From positions 35,415,280-35,479,279 of the forward strand of contig NC_083605.1 of assembly GCF_029168945.1 (NCBI RefSeq): a stretch of 64,000 bases of DNA, read 5' to 3'. Below, piece after piece: positions 23,476 through 35,629 of this stretch (position 1 is the first letter of the stretch; each line of letters begins with the position of its first letter). The notes beneath the pieces were generated by a model. It saw only the letters and a list, made by a program, of their open reading frames with translations, was not told the DNA's origin and did not search any database. This DNA is from Cannabis sativa. Lineage: Eukaryota > Streptophyta > Magnoliopsida > Rosales > Cannabaceae. The position numbers and the translations under genes were made by a program.

Positions 23476-23985
23476 TGTCAATAGTACTGTCGTAAGAACA
23501 TTCGGGACTCTGTATCGTGTGGGACACGGCAGTTAGGGTTATGGTCAGGGGTATGGGCGTCTGATCATAACCCGGGATTTATGTATGTTTTATGATTTAT
23601 GCTTTTCTTACTGAGTCTGTCGACTCACAGAACTATGTTTATGTGTAGGTAAGGGCAAGGCCAAGGCTGAGGAACCGTGAGGACGAGCCGGTGAAGATTG
23701 TACATGTCGGGGCGGTTAGGCCTGGAGCGTTCGATCCTCGGGACAACAGTGCTTTTGTAATTAGTCGCTAGGCGACAAATATTTTGTATTAGTCAGTAAA
23801 ATTTTGTAAAGTATTTGATAAATGGAATCCCGAGTATTTTGTATGAAATATTTTTTATAAGTTTAATTAAAAAGCAAAAATTTTAATTAATCACGATTTC
23901 CATAAACCTCGTTGATTAGCAACGAGCTGCACAGTATGTTTAAAAAATCACGTAATACGCCTATGCTAGTTATGGTGTTACAATT

Positions 23986-23997
23986 TGGTATCAGAGC
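23986..23997 (+). promoter_or_regulatory. Primer binding site, initiator tRNA-Met
   Basis: TGGTATCAGAGC three bases after the 5' LTR end. Confidence 0.95.
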
Positions 23998-24257
23998 CGC
24001 CAGGTTGTCTTCCGAAGATCGTCACGACATGTACAATCATCATCAGCAGTTAGCTCGTTCTATGGTTCAGTAAGCTTTTATTACTTTAGTAGTTTATTAA
24101 TTATTATGAAATAAGAAAAGCCCAATGGGAAGCATGTTAGTAGCCTGATAGTAGAATAGGCGCATGTTTTTAATTTCCAAATTAAGCGGCATTAGTAAGC
24201 TCCTGTTGATCATGACGTGATGTGCCAACTCTTGGTTTCGCATGCTGTTCAGACTAG

Positions 24258-25345
24258 ATGGACGCCAGGCAGAACACCAGGAGTCAGGGCAACTTGGTCG
24301 GGTCAAATCAGGGTCAAGGAGCTGAATTTACCCCGCATGTTAGGGGCCGTGGTAGAGGTCCCAGGGGCAGGGCCCGTGGTCGGGGTAATGTTAACCCACC
24401 ACAGGCTGCCCAGGCTACTCAAGCCAATCAGGAAGCCCATAATTGGGAAACTAGGTTTGCTGAAATGAAAGCCAGAATTGAGGAACAAGATCATGAGATT
24501 CAGAGATTGAGGCAGCAGGGTGCTCTTGCAGTGCCGGTGCCAAAAGTTCCAGTGGCACCTACCCCTGTTGCTCAGGCTGAGATAGTGGTAGCGGCGAACA
24601 GAATGGAACCCTTGTATGAAAGGTTCCGGAAGCAGGCATCTCTAGTTTTTTTGGGAGGTCCGGATGTCATGAAAGTAGAACAGTGGCTGACGGTGATTAC
24701 AAGAATATTGAACTTTATGGGTGTCACTGGGAATGACAGGGTGGTGTGTGCCACCTTTCAGTTTCAAGAGGATGCTCTTGTTTGGTGGGACATGGTATAC
24801 CAGATTCACGATATCACAACTATGACCTGGGAAAGGTTCCAGGAGCTCTTCAACGTGAAATACTATAATGAGGTCGTTAGAAGTGCCAAGAGAAAAGAGT
24901 TCGCACACCTGACCCAGAGAGGAATATGAGTGTGACGGAATACACTACCCAGTTTGATCGGTTGGCAAGGTTGGCCTCGGGAATCGTGCCAACCGATTTC
25001 AGTAAGAAGGAAAAATATCTTGATGGACTTAATGTAAAGATCAAGCATGATCTTATGATCACCACAGACGACAAGACCACCTATGCTGAGATGGTGGAGA
25101 AAGCACTGCGAGCTGAGGGCGCAGTTGGATGTATGTCGGAGTCGGTTAGGACTCCAGTGAGTGGCGGGGCTCCTACCCCTCCTACATCAGGCTTCAGCAG
25201 GGGAGGTAGTGGTTTGGCCATGGACTAGAAGAGGAAAACATCCGCTGCATCCGGTGGCTCGGGGTAGAACAAGAGGTTCTGAGGGAACCAGAGTAGAGGC
25301 AGTCGTCAGGGTGGTGCGGAGACCCGGATTTCTTAGCCCGAGTGC
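24258..25345 (+). pseudogene. gypsy gag, frame-broken
   Basis: Structural (capsid) protein of the gypsy element. The first open piece (24258-24929, 223 residues) begins MDARQNTRSQGN and has a Gly/Arg-rich stretch (residues 27-45). A coiled-coil-like acidic/basic segment follows (about 65-90), then the capsid-type region MEPLYERFRKQ, EQWLTVITRILNFM and ALVWWDMVYQ (about 117-185). The frame is broken at about 24925 and gag resumes at 24926-25228 (SVTEYTTQFDRLARLASGIV, KKEKYLDGLNVKIKHDL). Another break near 25228 precedes the Gly-rich linker to the zinc knuckle. With two breaks no full gag can be made. Confidence 0.88.
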
Positions 25346-25861
25346 CCCAGTTGTAAAAGGCACCATCTGGGTGAGTGGAGAGGTCAGGGATGCTTTCAGT
25401 GTGGCATGCCCGGACACTACAAGAGGGACTGTCCCCAGCTCAAATCAGAGGCACCAAGGGCTCCGGCGAGACCCACTCCAGCTAGGGTGTTCGCCATTAC
25501 GCAGGCTGATGCTGAAGCCAGCCCCTCAGTTGTAACAGGTCATCTCTCAGTTAATAACTCATTTTACTCAGTGCTGTTTAATTCTGGGGCCACACATTCT
25601 TATGTGGCAGCCATAATCTTTAGTAAATTGGATAGACCGTGTGATAGTTATGAATCAGGGTTTGGAACCCTTTTACCTGGCGGAGAGCTAGTCATCTCCA
25701 AAAGGTGGATTAGGTCTATGCCGATCAGAATAGATGGTAGAGAGTTAAGTGCTGACTTGATAGAGATGAGCTTAGTAGATTTTGATATTATTCTAGGAAT
25801 GGATTTCCTATCTAAATACTCGGCCAGTATTGACTGGAAGAGGAAGATGGTGATCTTCTAA
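25346..25861 (+). pseudogene. gypsy zinc knuckle and aspartic protease
   Basis: Nucleocapsid CCHC knuckle (CFQCGMPGHYKRDC, starting before the first in-frame ATG at 25406), a linker, then the retropepsin-like protease. The active-site motif reads FNSGATHSYVA, where plant gypsy proteases have Asp-Ser-Gly; the first residue is Asn here, which should abolish catalysis. A later conserved stretch LVDFDIILGMDFLSKYSASID is intact. A stop codon at 25859-25861 separates protease from RT, although the downstream frame is otherwise collinear. Confidence 0.88.
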
Positions 25862-25918
25862 CCGGAAAGTGAGGAACCATTTGTATTTGTTGGTTCGGTT
25901 CGGGGATCTCGGATTCCG

Positions 25919-27724
25919 GTGATTTCGGCCATGTCAGCTAGGGAGTTATTGCATGGTGGTTTTTTAGGGTTTCTGGTCGTGGTGATGGACACCACTCGGC
26001 CAGATACCATTCGGCCAGAGGACATCAAGGTGGTTCGGGAATTTCTAGATGTTTTCCCCGAAGAACTTCCAGGTTTACCACCTCAGCGGGAGATTGATTT
26101 TATTATAGATTTGGCACCCGGAGTGGAACCGGTTTCCAAGGCTCCGTATAGAATGGATCCAGCTGAGCTTAAAGAATTAAAGATTCAGCTTCAAGGGTTA
26201 CTTGACATAGGGTTTATTCGGCCTAGTGTGTTAGCCTGGGGAGCTCCGGTTTTATTCGTCAAGAAGAAAGATGGAACTATGAGGATGTGCATCGATTATC
26301 GGGAATTAAACAAGCTAACAGTGAAGAATAAATATCCACTACCTAGGATCGATGATCTTTTTGATCAACTTCAGGGGAAGACGGTCTTTTCCAAGATTGA
26401 TCTCCGATCGGGGTATCATCAGTTGAAAATCCGAGAGGAGGACATTCCGAAGACGGCTTTCCGTACTAGGTATGGACATTACGAATTCTTGGTTATGTCG
26501 TTTGGACTAACCAATGCTCCTGCAGCATTTATGGATTTGATGAATAGAGTATTCAAGGATTTCCTCGATATCTGTGTTATTTTGTTTATCGACGACATCC
26601 TTGTGTACTCTCAATCAGAAGAGGAGCATGAGTTACATCTTCAGATGGTTTTGCAACGGCTTCGGGAACACAAGCTTTATGCCAAATTCAAGAAATGTGA
26701 ATTTTGGCTATCTCAGGTGTCTTTCCTAGGGCACATTGTTAGCAAAGACGGGATCAAGGTGGATCCCGGGAAAATAGAATCCGTCAGGGATTTGCCAAGA
26801 CCGAAGACAGTGACGGAAGTTAGAAGCTTCTTGGGTTTAGCCGGATATTATCGTAGGTTCGTGGAGGGGTTTTCTAAGATTTCAAGACCCTTAACCGAAC
26901 TTACAAAGAAGAATCAGTGGTTTGTGTGGTCAGACAAGTGCGAAGCTAGCTTTCAAGAGCTGAAACAGAGGTTGATTACGGCTCCAGTGCTAGCTTTGCC
27001 TTCAGACAAAGAGAAATTTGTAGTTTATTGCGATGCATCCAGACAGGGTCTGGGGTGTGTACTGATGCAAGCTAATCGGGTTATCGCTTATGCCTCCCGT
27101 CAGTTAAAGGATTACAAACAACGATACCCGACTCATGACCTAGAGTTGGCCGCGGTAGTTTTTGCATTAAAGATCTGGCGGCACTACCTTTATGGAGAAA
27201 GGTGTGAAATTTATACCGACCATAAAAGTCTCAAATATTTCTTTACTCAGAAAGATTTGAATATGAGACAGAGGCGTTGGTTGGAGTTAGTGAAAGATTA
27301 CGACTGTGAGATTCTCTATCACCCTAGGAAGGCCAATGTAGTGGTCGATGCCCTGAGCAGGAAGGGTCCCGGGCAGGTAGCTATCATGATTCAGATCTCA
27401 CCTCAGTTAGCAGAGGACATGGTTAGATCCAGCATTGAGTTTGTGGTAGGCCAGCTTCACAACTTGACGCTGCAATCTGATCTGTTGGAAAGAATTAAAG
27501 CCGCTCAGATGACTGATCCAGAGTTAGTAAAAATGAGAGATGAGGTTTCGGCTGGTCAAGCCAGGGATTTTTCAGTGTCAGACAACGGGATGCTTCTGTA
27601 TAAAGCTAGGGTTTGTGTTCCGAGTAGTGTGGAACTCAGGAATGAGATCTTTGAAGAGGCTCATTCTACCCCTTATTCTCTGCATCCCGGCACCACCAAG
27701 ATGTACCAGGATCTTAAACCGTAA
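25919..27724 (+). pseudogene. gypsy reverse transcriptase and RNase H
   Basis: 601 uninterrupted residues. The RT has [17 protein letters not shown] (about 39-55), [22 protein letters not shown] (107-128), SKIDLRSGY with catalytic Asp 161, and FIDD at 223-226. RNase H follows with YCDAS (Asp 372), [12 protein letters not shown] (Glu 410) and YTDHKSLKY (Asp 434). The piece then runs through [16 protein letters not shown] into the zinc-binding region of integrase, stopping at DLKP. All RT and RNase H catalytic residues I can place are present, so this segment alone may be intact. It is out of context, however: a stop lies before it at 25861, and stops follow at 27722-27724 and near 27815-27848. 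Confidence 0.93.
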
Positions 27725-28945
27725 TTCTGGTGGAGCGGTATGAAGAAGAATTTGGTAGAATTTGTATCGAGATGCCTCACCTGTCAGCAGATTAAGGCTG
27801 AACATCAGAGACCATAAGGGTTGTTGCAGCCTTTAACCCTACCTGAATGAAAGTGGGAGGATATTACAATGGATTTCGTGGTTGGGTTACCTAGAACCAC
27901 GGGTTTATTCGATTCCATCTGGTTTGTGGTGGATCGATTCACGAAGTCTGCTCATTTTCTGCCTGTTAGAACAACCTATTTAGTGGATCAGTTGGCAGAA
28001 TTGTACGTTAAAGAAATTGTAAGACTTCACGGGGTACCGAAGTCTATAGTTTCAGATAGAGATCCAAAGTTCACCTCTAAGTTTTGGCAGAGTTTGCAAC
28101 GGGCAATGGGTACAAAAATTAAATTCAGTACATCATTCCATCCTCAGACAGATGGGCAGTCCGAGAGGACGATTCAGATATTGGAGGATATGTTACGAGC
28201 CTGTGTTATGGATTTTGAAGGCTCTTGGAGTAAATATCTACCGTTAATAGAATTTTCATACAACAACAATTATCAGAGTACGATAGGGATGGCTCCCTAT
28301 GAACTGTTATACGGTAGGAAGTGTAGATCTCCCATCCACTGGGATGAGACAGGGGAGAGGAAATACCTAGGTCCGGAGTCAGTGCAGCGGACCAATGAGG
28401 CAATTGAGAAAATAAAAGCTAGAATGCTTGCCTCACAGAGTAGACAGAAAAGTTATGCAGATCCGAAACGCAAAGATGTTGAGTTCCGAGTAGGGGACCA
28501 TGTGTTTTTACGGGTATCTCCAATGAAGGGGATCAAACGTTTCGGGAAAAGAGGCAAGTTATGCCCTAGGTTTACAGGACCTTTCGAGATTCTCGAGAAG
28601 GTAAGTCAAGTGGCATACTGGTTAGCGTTGCCTCCAGCTCTATCAGCAGTTCACAATGTATTCCATGTCTCTATGTTGAGAAAATGCGTTTCAGATCCTT
28701 CTCATATACTCAGTTATGAGAGCCTTGAACTGCAGCCAGATATGACATACGAAGAACATCCAGTGCAGATCCTGGATAGAAAGGATAAAGTCCTTCGGAA
28801 TAAGACCATAGCATTGGTCAAGGTACTCTGGAGAAACAACAAGGTGGAGGAAGCCACCTGGGAGCTAGAGTCAGATATGAGAGCTCAATATCCAGAGTTG
28901 TTCAGGTTAGATTTCGGGGACGAAATCCTTTCAAGGGGGGAATAG
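27725..28945 (+). pseudogene. gypsy integrase, N-terminus broken
   Basis: The zinc-binding region continues after the stop at 27724 (CLTCQQIKAEHQRP, about 27777-27818) but contains further stops (TAA near 27816, TGA near 27847). The core is then open from 27869 (358 residues): MDFVVGLPRTTG, VVDRFTKSAHFLP, SIVSDRDPKFTSKFW and [18 protein letters not shown], giving the Asp, Asp, Glu context of retroviral-type integrases. The C-terminal part has the GPFEILEKV barrel and a chromodomain-like ALVKVLWRNNKVEEATWE (about 315-332). It ends at 28945, just before the 3' LTR. Confidence 0.93.
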
Positions 28946-28946
28946 T
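28931..28946 (+). promoter_or_regulatory. Polypurine tract of gypsy element
   Basis: TCAAGGGGGGAATAGT immediately upstream of the 3' LTR. Confidence 0.9.
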
Positions 28947-29640
28947 TGTAAAGACTGCTTAGTTTAATTTGGAAATTAGCAGTTAATTATGTTTAATTAT
29001 GAAAATTATTTATAGATATTTAAATAATTATTTATGCTGTTATTATTGAATTCTGAAATGCATTTTATGTCATATAGTAAATTTCATAAGTTTGCATTTC
29101 GGTGTCCGGTAACATGGAACTCGGTGTTTGGCTCAGTAAAATCACAACTTAGTATGTTAGTATTGTGGGACGGTTATTTAGACATTGGGAATGTCGGGAT
29201 TGGTCGGGAATTTAGAATTTCCCAAAAATACCCTTTAGTACCCCTTTATGTTATTTTAGTGTGGAGGGGCAAAATGGTCTTTTTGCCCCAATGTTATTTT
29301 GTCCTTTAGTGGACTTTATTTTAAGTTAATAAGTTGTTTCTATGTGATTAATATGCTGATTATTAGTTGTAACTTTATTATTTCTTCATTTTATCAAAAA
29401 TCAAAGAAAAGCAAAATTTCATCTTTTTCATTCAAGAGCTTTCTCTCTCTCTCTCTCTTTCATTCGGCCATGCTTGGGAGCTGCTAGGGCTGTGTTTCTT
29501 TGCTTAATTCAAGTGATTTCCATCAAGTTTAGAGTAATTTTAGTGGAGGTAATCCTTGTTCTAGCTTCTCTTTTAGTTTCTTGAAATTTTAGAAAAAGTT
29601 GAGTATTGCATACTAGTTTTTGGGGTTGTTGCTACTGTTA

Positions 29641-29671
<31 letters not shown>

Positions 29672-31215
29672 TTGTGATTAAGATGCTGAATTATGTGAGT
29701 TAGATAAGTTGAAATGCATGCTAGTTACCCTTGTTCTAGTTTGAGAATTTTTGGTTCAAAAGCTATGGTTTTTCAAAGTGAAAATGTGAGTTTTGTTGCT
29801 GTGTTTGTTGGGGTCGATTTCCTGTGTTTTCTGCAGTTTCTATATGCATGATTATGTAGTTTTAATCAAGTTTTGATGCATGTTTATTAGATTTAACCAA
29901 GTTTGAGTTTTGAACTCAAAGCTTGGAGCTTTAATGGTGGATTTTGATTTTATGCATGAAGCTTTCTTTTGTTGCCTTAGAAATGTTTATTGGGGTCTAA
30001 TTAACAGGTCTGGAAAGTTTGGTTGAGTTTAAAAACGTTTTGGTTGGAGATTTTTTTTTGTTGGTTTTCTGGGTAAAACCGGTTACCCGAATTTTGCAGT
30101 AGGGTGTAAAACCGGTTTTTCTCAACTTGTCATTTCGTGCTCGTTTCAAGTTTCCACGCAGTTTGTTTCCTGCTAGTTTGAGGCATTTTTGTATTAAGTT
30201 ACAGTAGGTTAAGAGTGGTTTTTAAAACCTTTGTCCCGGTTGTGATTTAGTGTGTCACTTATCAGTGTTGTGATTGTTCCGGTTTAGGAGCCTGTAATTC
30301 GCCGAGCAGATCGTTCCACTCAGGTTGACTGACTCACCTGAATTCGGAATTGAGGTAAGATTAGTATAACAGTATGCATATGTATTACATGTTTATCGTG
30401 CATGTTAAGAAGCCTGTTAGATTACATTAGATATGTATGTTGGCTTCGTACCATCCGACCAAATCACATTGGTTAGGCTAGAGTATGACTAGCAACTGGA
30501 GTATGACCAATGTACCAAGTATAGGCTGATTCTAGGGTTGGTGGTACTGTGCTATTTGACCGTATCACATCGGTTAGGCTAGAGTATGACTAGCAGCTGG
30601 AGTATGACCAGTGAACCGAGTATAGGCTGATACAGTAACACATCGGTACTTGCTAGAGTATGTCTAGCAGCTGGAGTATGACTAGTGTACCGAGTATAGG
30701 CTGTTACTTGTCAATAGTACCGTCGTACGAACGTTCGGGACTCTGTATCGTGTGGGACACGGCAGTTAAGGTTATGGTCAGGGGTATGGGCGTCTAATCA
30801 TAACCTGGGATTTATGTATGTTTTATGATTTATGCTTTTCTTACTGAGTCTGTCGACGCACAGAGCTATGTTTATGTGTAGGTAAGGGCAAGGCCAAGGC
30901 TGGGGAATCGTGAGGACGAGCCGGTGAAGATTCTACATGTCGGGGCGGTTAGGCCTGGAGCGTACGATCCTCGGGACAACAGTGCTTTTGTAATTAGTCG
31001 CTAGGCGACAAGCATTTTGTATTAGTCAGTAAAATTTTGTAAAGTATTTTATAAACGGGATCCCGAGTATTTTGTATGAAATATATTTTATAAGTTTAAT
31101 TAAAAAGCAAAAATTTTAATTAATCACGATCTCCATAAACTTCGTTGATTAGCAACGAGCTGCACAGTATGTTTAAAAAATCACGTAATACGCCTATGCT
31201 AGTTAGGGTGTTACA
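28947..31215 (+). repeat. 3' LTR of gypsy element
   Basis: 2269 bp partner of 21571-23982, followed by TSD GATTG (31216-31220). Confidence 0.95.
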
Positions 31216-31503
31216 GATTGGTACTACCTATATCAACAAGGTGCATCTTGTTTTTCGGTAGCCCATCACGAAAGAACTCCACAGTTAAGTGTGCTTGGCT
31301 TGTGGCAATTTTATGATGGGTGACCTCCTGGGAAGTTTTCCCAGGAAGCGTGCGAGTGAGGACAAAGCACGCTGTAAACACTCGTGTTGGTCTGTAGGGC
31401 CAGTCATTAGTCCATGAAGCACCCAGGGTGACGTACTCGTGTATAAGAGTCATTATTCCGTGGGTGTAAGGGCCCAATGGAGGCTTGAAGCAGGGACGTT
31501 ACA
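31216..31503 (+). repeat. Cassandra LTR, plus orientation, with 5S-like core
   Basis: The core at 31261-31336 reads AACTCCACAGTTAAGTGTGC, then GATGGGTGACCTCCTGGG, aligning with the start, box A and box C of plant 5S rRNA. It ends GGGACGTTACA, directly followed by TSD CACTC. It is the mirror partner of 20729-21014. Confidence 0.85.
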
Positions 31504-31508
31504 CACTC

Positions 31509-31973
31509 ATACCAGCAGGATTATTGATTTTTAGGATTAGAGTTATGATGGATTTATTCAGTAAATTCATATCTTGTCCATTTTTAAGAACCCCCAAAAC
31601 TACCTCCGTAACAGAAGGGCCAACAATCTCCCAATAGTTTTGATAGAACATGGCTGACATTCCATCACTACAAGGACTTTTATCCGGACTCATCGATTTC
31701 AAAGGCCTAGTGTATTTCATCGGGTGTAAATGGCCAAGTATGTTTTGAATTCATTGCAGCCGTAACCGTTGTTGGGATGGTAGCAATTGTTTGATTAAGA
31801 GATATGGTGTCAATGGGAGAGGCAGTGAATAGTTCTTTAAAATAAGATGTAATAATTGTTGTCATTTCCTCCTTTGTATTCATGAGTGATGTTATTGAAT
31901 TATTTTGTTTTCTTAATGTAGCATGAGCATGAAAAAACTTTGTATTTTGATCATCACTTTGTATCCAATCCAC
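31509..31973 (-). pseudogene. LINE reverse transcriptase, N-terminal half
   Basis: Two overlapping minus-strand frames: 31973-31707 with DQNTKFFHAHATLRKQNNSI and LFTASPIDT (linker before the RT), and 31720-31509 with [21 protein letters not shown] and [13 protein letters not shown], the first RT motifs of plant LINEs. It joins the RT C-terminal half at 20489 across the nested insertion. Confidence 0.85.
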
Positions 31974-32469
31974 CCTTAATCTTTGTTGCTAATAGGTTTT
32001 CTCTTGTGCTAATAAACCATCAAGGATAGACTCTGATTTTTTTAACTCCGTCATGGTCTACTGTGTTCTGGTGCCCAAAATATTGAGATCAGCGACTTCT
32101 TTCTGCTTTTCTGAGATTTGCTGCTTCATATTCTAATACTTGTAACTGTACCAAAGTTGTAAGGAAGATGTACAAGCTTGAAAATTGTTGAGGAAGAGAT
32201 CAATACCCGTTGTTGAAGATTGCGAGCTCTAATTCTACTTAATAAAACTAGCAGCTTCATCATCTCTTAGCCACATATTTTCAAATTTAATACAAGTTTG
32301 TCGCTTAACATGATCAATTCTTGTATTTTTTTTTTGAACTGTAATAGAAGTAGCGTGATGGTCTGATCTATAGTAGTCCAAATGGAATGTTGTTAGTCGC
32401 TTAAAGCTTGTTAACCATTCATCATTGACGAAACACCAGTCTAGTCTCTCTTTGATAGTATCTGCCTTG

Positions 32470-33010
32470 TGTCAATTTTTAATCCAAGTGAAAGGATCTC
32501 CAATAAAAGGCAGCTCAGTCAAACAGCAATAATCTAATGTTTCACGAAAATCCTCCATTTGAGATTCACATTGTAAAGCACCACCTTGCTTATTTAGGTT
32601 GGAGAGTATTTCATTAAAGTCACCAATCACTAACCAAGGTGAAAGTAGAGCAACATCTCGTAATCTCTTAAGAGTCATCCATGAATGACAACGATTACTT
32701 CATTCCGGAGAACCATAGAAAGCAGTAAAGTGATAAGTGGGACCATTGCCAAAAGCAAGATAACAGTCAAACATATTGGAAATAAAATTCAGAAGAGTTA
32801 CATTGACATCATCTTTCCACAACAAAAGTAAAACACCTCCTAGACCTACCCTGGGGACTTCAAGTCCATTATTAACATTTAAAGCTTGTCTAAAATGAGA
32901 AATTACATTAGAACATTGTTTAGTTTCCACCATAAATAATACATGTGGAGATTGCTCTTTGACAAGAAAACAAAGATGTCAGAATGCGCTTAGATTTCCT
33001 AGACCCCGCG
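32470..33010 (-). pseudogene. LINE ORF2 endonuclease domain
   Basis: Apurinic-type endonuclease pieces on the minus strand: MVETKQCSNVISHF (about 32933; the ETK box carries a catalytic Glu), GLGGVLLLLWKDDVNVTLL, YHFTAFYGSPE, then WLVIGDFNEILSNLNKQGG and LPFIGDPFTWIKN (32678-32472). Frames change near 32690. Further coding traces continue toward 31990. Confidence 0.85.
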
Positions 33011-33222
33011 CACAACTGATGATTTTCATGGCTGATTGTGGGGCTGAGACTCAACCACCGCAGATATGTCAAAAAAACCAGATTGATCCAATCCAGAATT
33101 GGAAAAGTTCTAGCTCGGCTCCTCCCCAGCAGACAAAGTTGGACAAGATTCAGGTTGCTATGGACCCCTGCATCGTTTAAGAATTTTCCTTGTGGAGATG
33201 TTTTCAGGTAGCCTTTTAATAA

Positions 33223-34608
33223 TCAATTTGGAGAACTATTTTCTTTATCAACATTCTGCCTTAATGTTGTGTTAATGACAACATCCGTAGTTGTGCCAGG
33301 GTTCATTTTTGCATGATGAAAACCAGTTCCATTAAGTGGAGCATGAACAGTGGTTGACATAGGAGGATAAGTTACATTGGTGTTGTGATTGATACAAATA
33401 TCTGGTATATAAAGATAAGTCAAATCATCTACATTCAAAATTGCAACTGCTGGTGTAGGTGAATCTGTTACAGATGGAGATGAGGTCGAGTTTTTGGTCT
33501 TCATACCAAAAGTATTATCCACTATATTTGTTAGTGTTGCTGGTGCAAACAGACCTTGGTGGTAGTTAGGAGTGACATTTTTGTGAGCATTTATCATGGA
33601 CAAAGTTGGGTCAGTTATGTTTGCAACAGTTATAACCGAGGAAGAAGAGTCATTAGTGGATGGTACTGATCTGGGAATAATTGCCTCAATATTAATATTG
33701 TGTTTCTGTTTAGAAGAATCCCCTGGTAAAAGTGGCCAAGGATGAGATGTTTGTCTATTTGAAAGGCCTGGAATCACACCAGTTAAAGAATTACGAGCCA
33801 AATGCATGAGAAGTGGCCAGGCATTTCCCTTTGAAAAATTTGTTCTATACCTATCATAACCATTATTTGGAAGTGCAACCCCTTTCAATTCAGGTCCATA
33901 AAGTAGTTCAGGTTCGATACTATTGTCAATTTTTTCCATCCACTCCAGACAAATCTGATAAGGATGACCAAGTCTACCACATTCCATACACCATTCAGGG
34001 AGCCTTTCATAGCGAAATTCCACCCAAAATTTATCACAAACTTGTTGAAGTTTAATGTTACGACCCCTGAGCAGAGGCTTAGTAACATCCATTTTGACAC
34101 GAAATCTTAAAAATGGACCCCAACCTTCTTCCACCGAGTCTTCATATACTTTCAAAAATTTTCTAATGATGTTTCCTAATGCTTTGGCCAATGTTTTAGA
34201 CTTGCTAAGAAAAGGAAGTCTATAACATTGAACCCAAAAAGGAGTGCAGATGAGATCTTCAGGTGAGACATTTTGCAAAGCACTTGGCGTGTATAACACA
34301 ATGTGATGGTTTTAGAAGTGAAATGGCTCCCGAAGAAGTACCCTATGTTTTTCTCCTTCACATCCAAAGGTAAGAACAAAAAGATCAGGCAGTTTCTCAG
34401 TGATTTTCGTGTGAAATCTTCCATTCCAATGATTTTTCATCTGTCTTTGCAATGTAGAGAGAAAAACAGGTTTCGTTGTGAGGATTTGAGTAACCAAAAC
34501 ATTGTCCAGACCAATTGTTCGCTCATCTTCATCATCCAGGAGCAGTGTTGAATATTCCTCATTAGTGAGGTTCATCGTGCCCTTCATTTTGTTTGTAAGT
34601 GGGTTCAT
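33223..34608 (-). pseudogene. LINE ORF1 protein (DUF4283 and CCHC knuckle)
   Basis: RNA-binding ORF1 protein of the LINE in two frames. 34608-34312 (98 residues) starts MNPLTNKMKGTMNLTNEEYS and carries the DUF4283 start (LQRQMKNHWNGRFHTKITEK, FGCEGEKHRVLLREPFHF). 34299-33223 (358 residues) continues with CTPFWVQCYRLPF, RYERLPEWCMECGRLGHPYQIC (zinc knuckle, about residues 95-116) and a long low-complexity Thr/Asn/Pro tail. The two frames break within about 15 bp of 34305, so a single frameshift separates them. The start at 34608 is the first ATG of the frame. Confidence 0.85.
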
Positions 34609-34800
34609 GATTCAGGTAGAAGGAAGCAATGAAAGGGAATGATATGAAGGAAAAGAAGGGACGTGGAACAGTTAATGGGAAGGTTATGGATAAACAAAAC
34701 ACAAAGAAAAAACCAGAAAAATGATTATAGCTACCTCAGAGCACTAACACGGCAGACACTCATATTTCATTCTTCTTAAATATTTTGGCGCAGTAATTTT

Positions 34801-35135
34801 ATCCCTAAAATTTTGACAATTATAAAATCTTACCCTTCAAAATAAAAATGATAAAGATTCAACATTTTTTTTAGTAAATCTTAATAAATTAATTTAGATC
34901 TTAAAAAAATTATTTTAAATAACTAAAAAAAATTAAAATTTTTAAACTAATTAAATTATTTATTTTTTAATTAAAAATTTATTTACATATACAAAAATAT
35001 ATACAAAAATATATGGGAACAAGTTTATTTTTAAATTAAAAGTTTAATTACATATACAAAAATATATTAAATATTTATAAAAACTTTTATGGGAACAAGT
35101 TTGAGTATATATTTTTTTTTTTTTTGGGGGGGGGG
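34801..35135. other. AT-rich spacer with a short imperfect repeat
   Basis: CATATACAAAAATATAT...GGGAACAAGTTT occurs twice (about 34984-35024 and 35051-35101). It ends in a T run and then a run of 14 G (35126-35139). No gene. Confidence 0.5.
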
Positions 35136-35476
35136 GGGGTTTATTTTAAGGTAAAACTACCTAAAATAAACATTTATAGTGATACAATGAAAAATTAATA
35201 TTTATACTATTTAATATTTACAAACATACTATCTCTAAAGTTTAATAATTACAAAAATAATGTTGAGATATAAAATTGAAAATAAAAAAAAAAACAAATT
35301 AGACAAGGGGTTTATTTTAAGGTAAAACTACCTAAAATAAACATTTATAGTGATACAATGAAAAATTAATATTTATACTATTTAATATTTACAAACATAC
35401 TATCTCTAAAGTTTAATAATTACAAAAATAATGTTGAGATATAAAATTGAAAATAAAAAAAAAACAAATTAGACAA
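35136..35476. repeat. 171-bp tandem duplication
   Basis: 35136-35306 is followed head-to-tail by a near-perfect copy, 35307-35476. Both start GGGGTTTATTTTAAGG and end CAAATTAGACAA; they differ by a base or two in an A run. The content is AT-rich and non-coding. Confidence 0.95.
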
Positions 35477-35629
35477 TCATATGAAAGACACGGGGCAAGG
35501 GGGACAATTTTCCCACAGGTCTGGGAATTGCTCCAAATACTATCACGTGGAAAAGCAACAGCCACTAGTACTACCTATATTATTCATTTTTTTTAAAAAA
35601 AAAAAACTTATTTTTCCCTAAAAAGTTTA

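Noticed and set aside
24097..25417. Several minus-strand frames over gypsy gag
   Set aside because: Shadows of the plus-strand gag and nucleocapsid coding region.
31261..31340. A functional 5S rRNA gene
   Set aside because: Only the promoter half is conserved, the spacing between boxes is altered, and it lies in an LTR with a primer site, as in Cassandra elements.
33813..34551. Plus-strand frames over LINE ORF1
   Set aside because: Antisense shadows of the minus-strand ORF1, which has recognisable DUF4283 and CCHC motifs.
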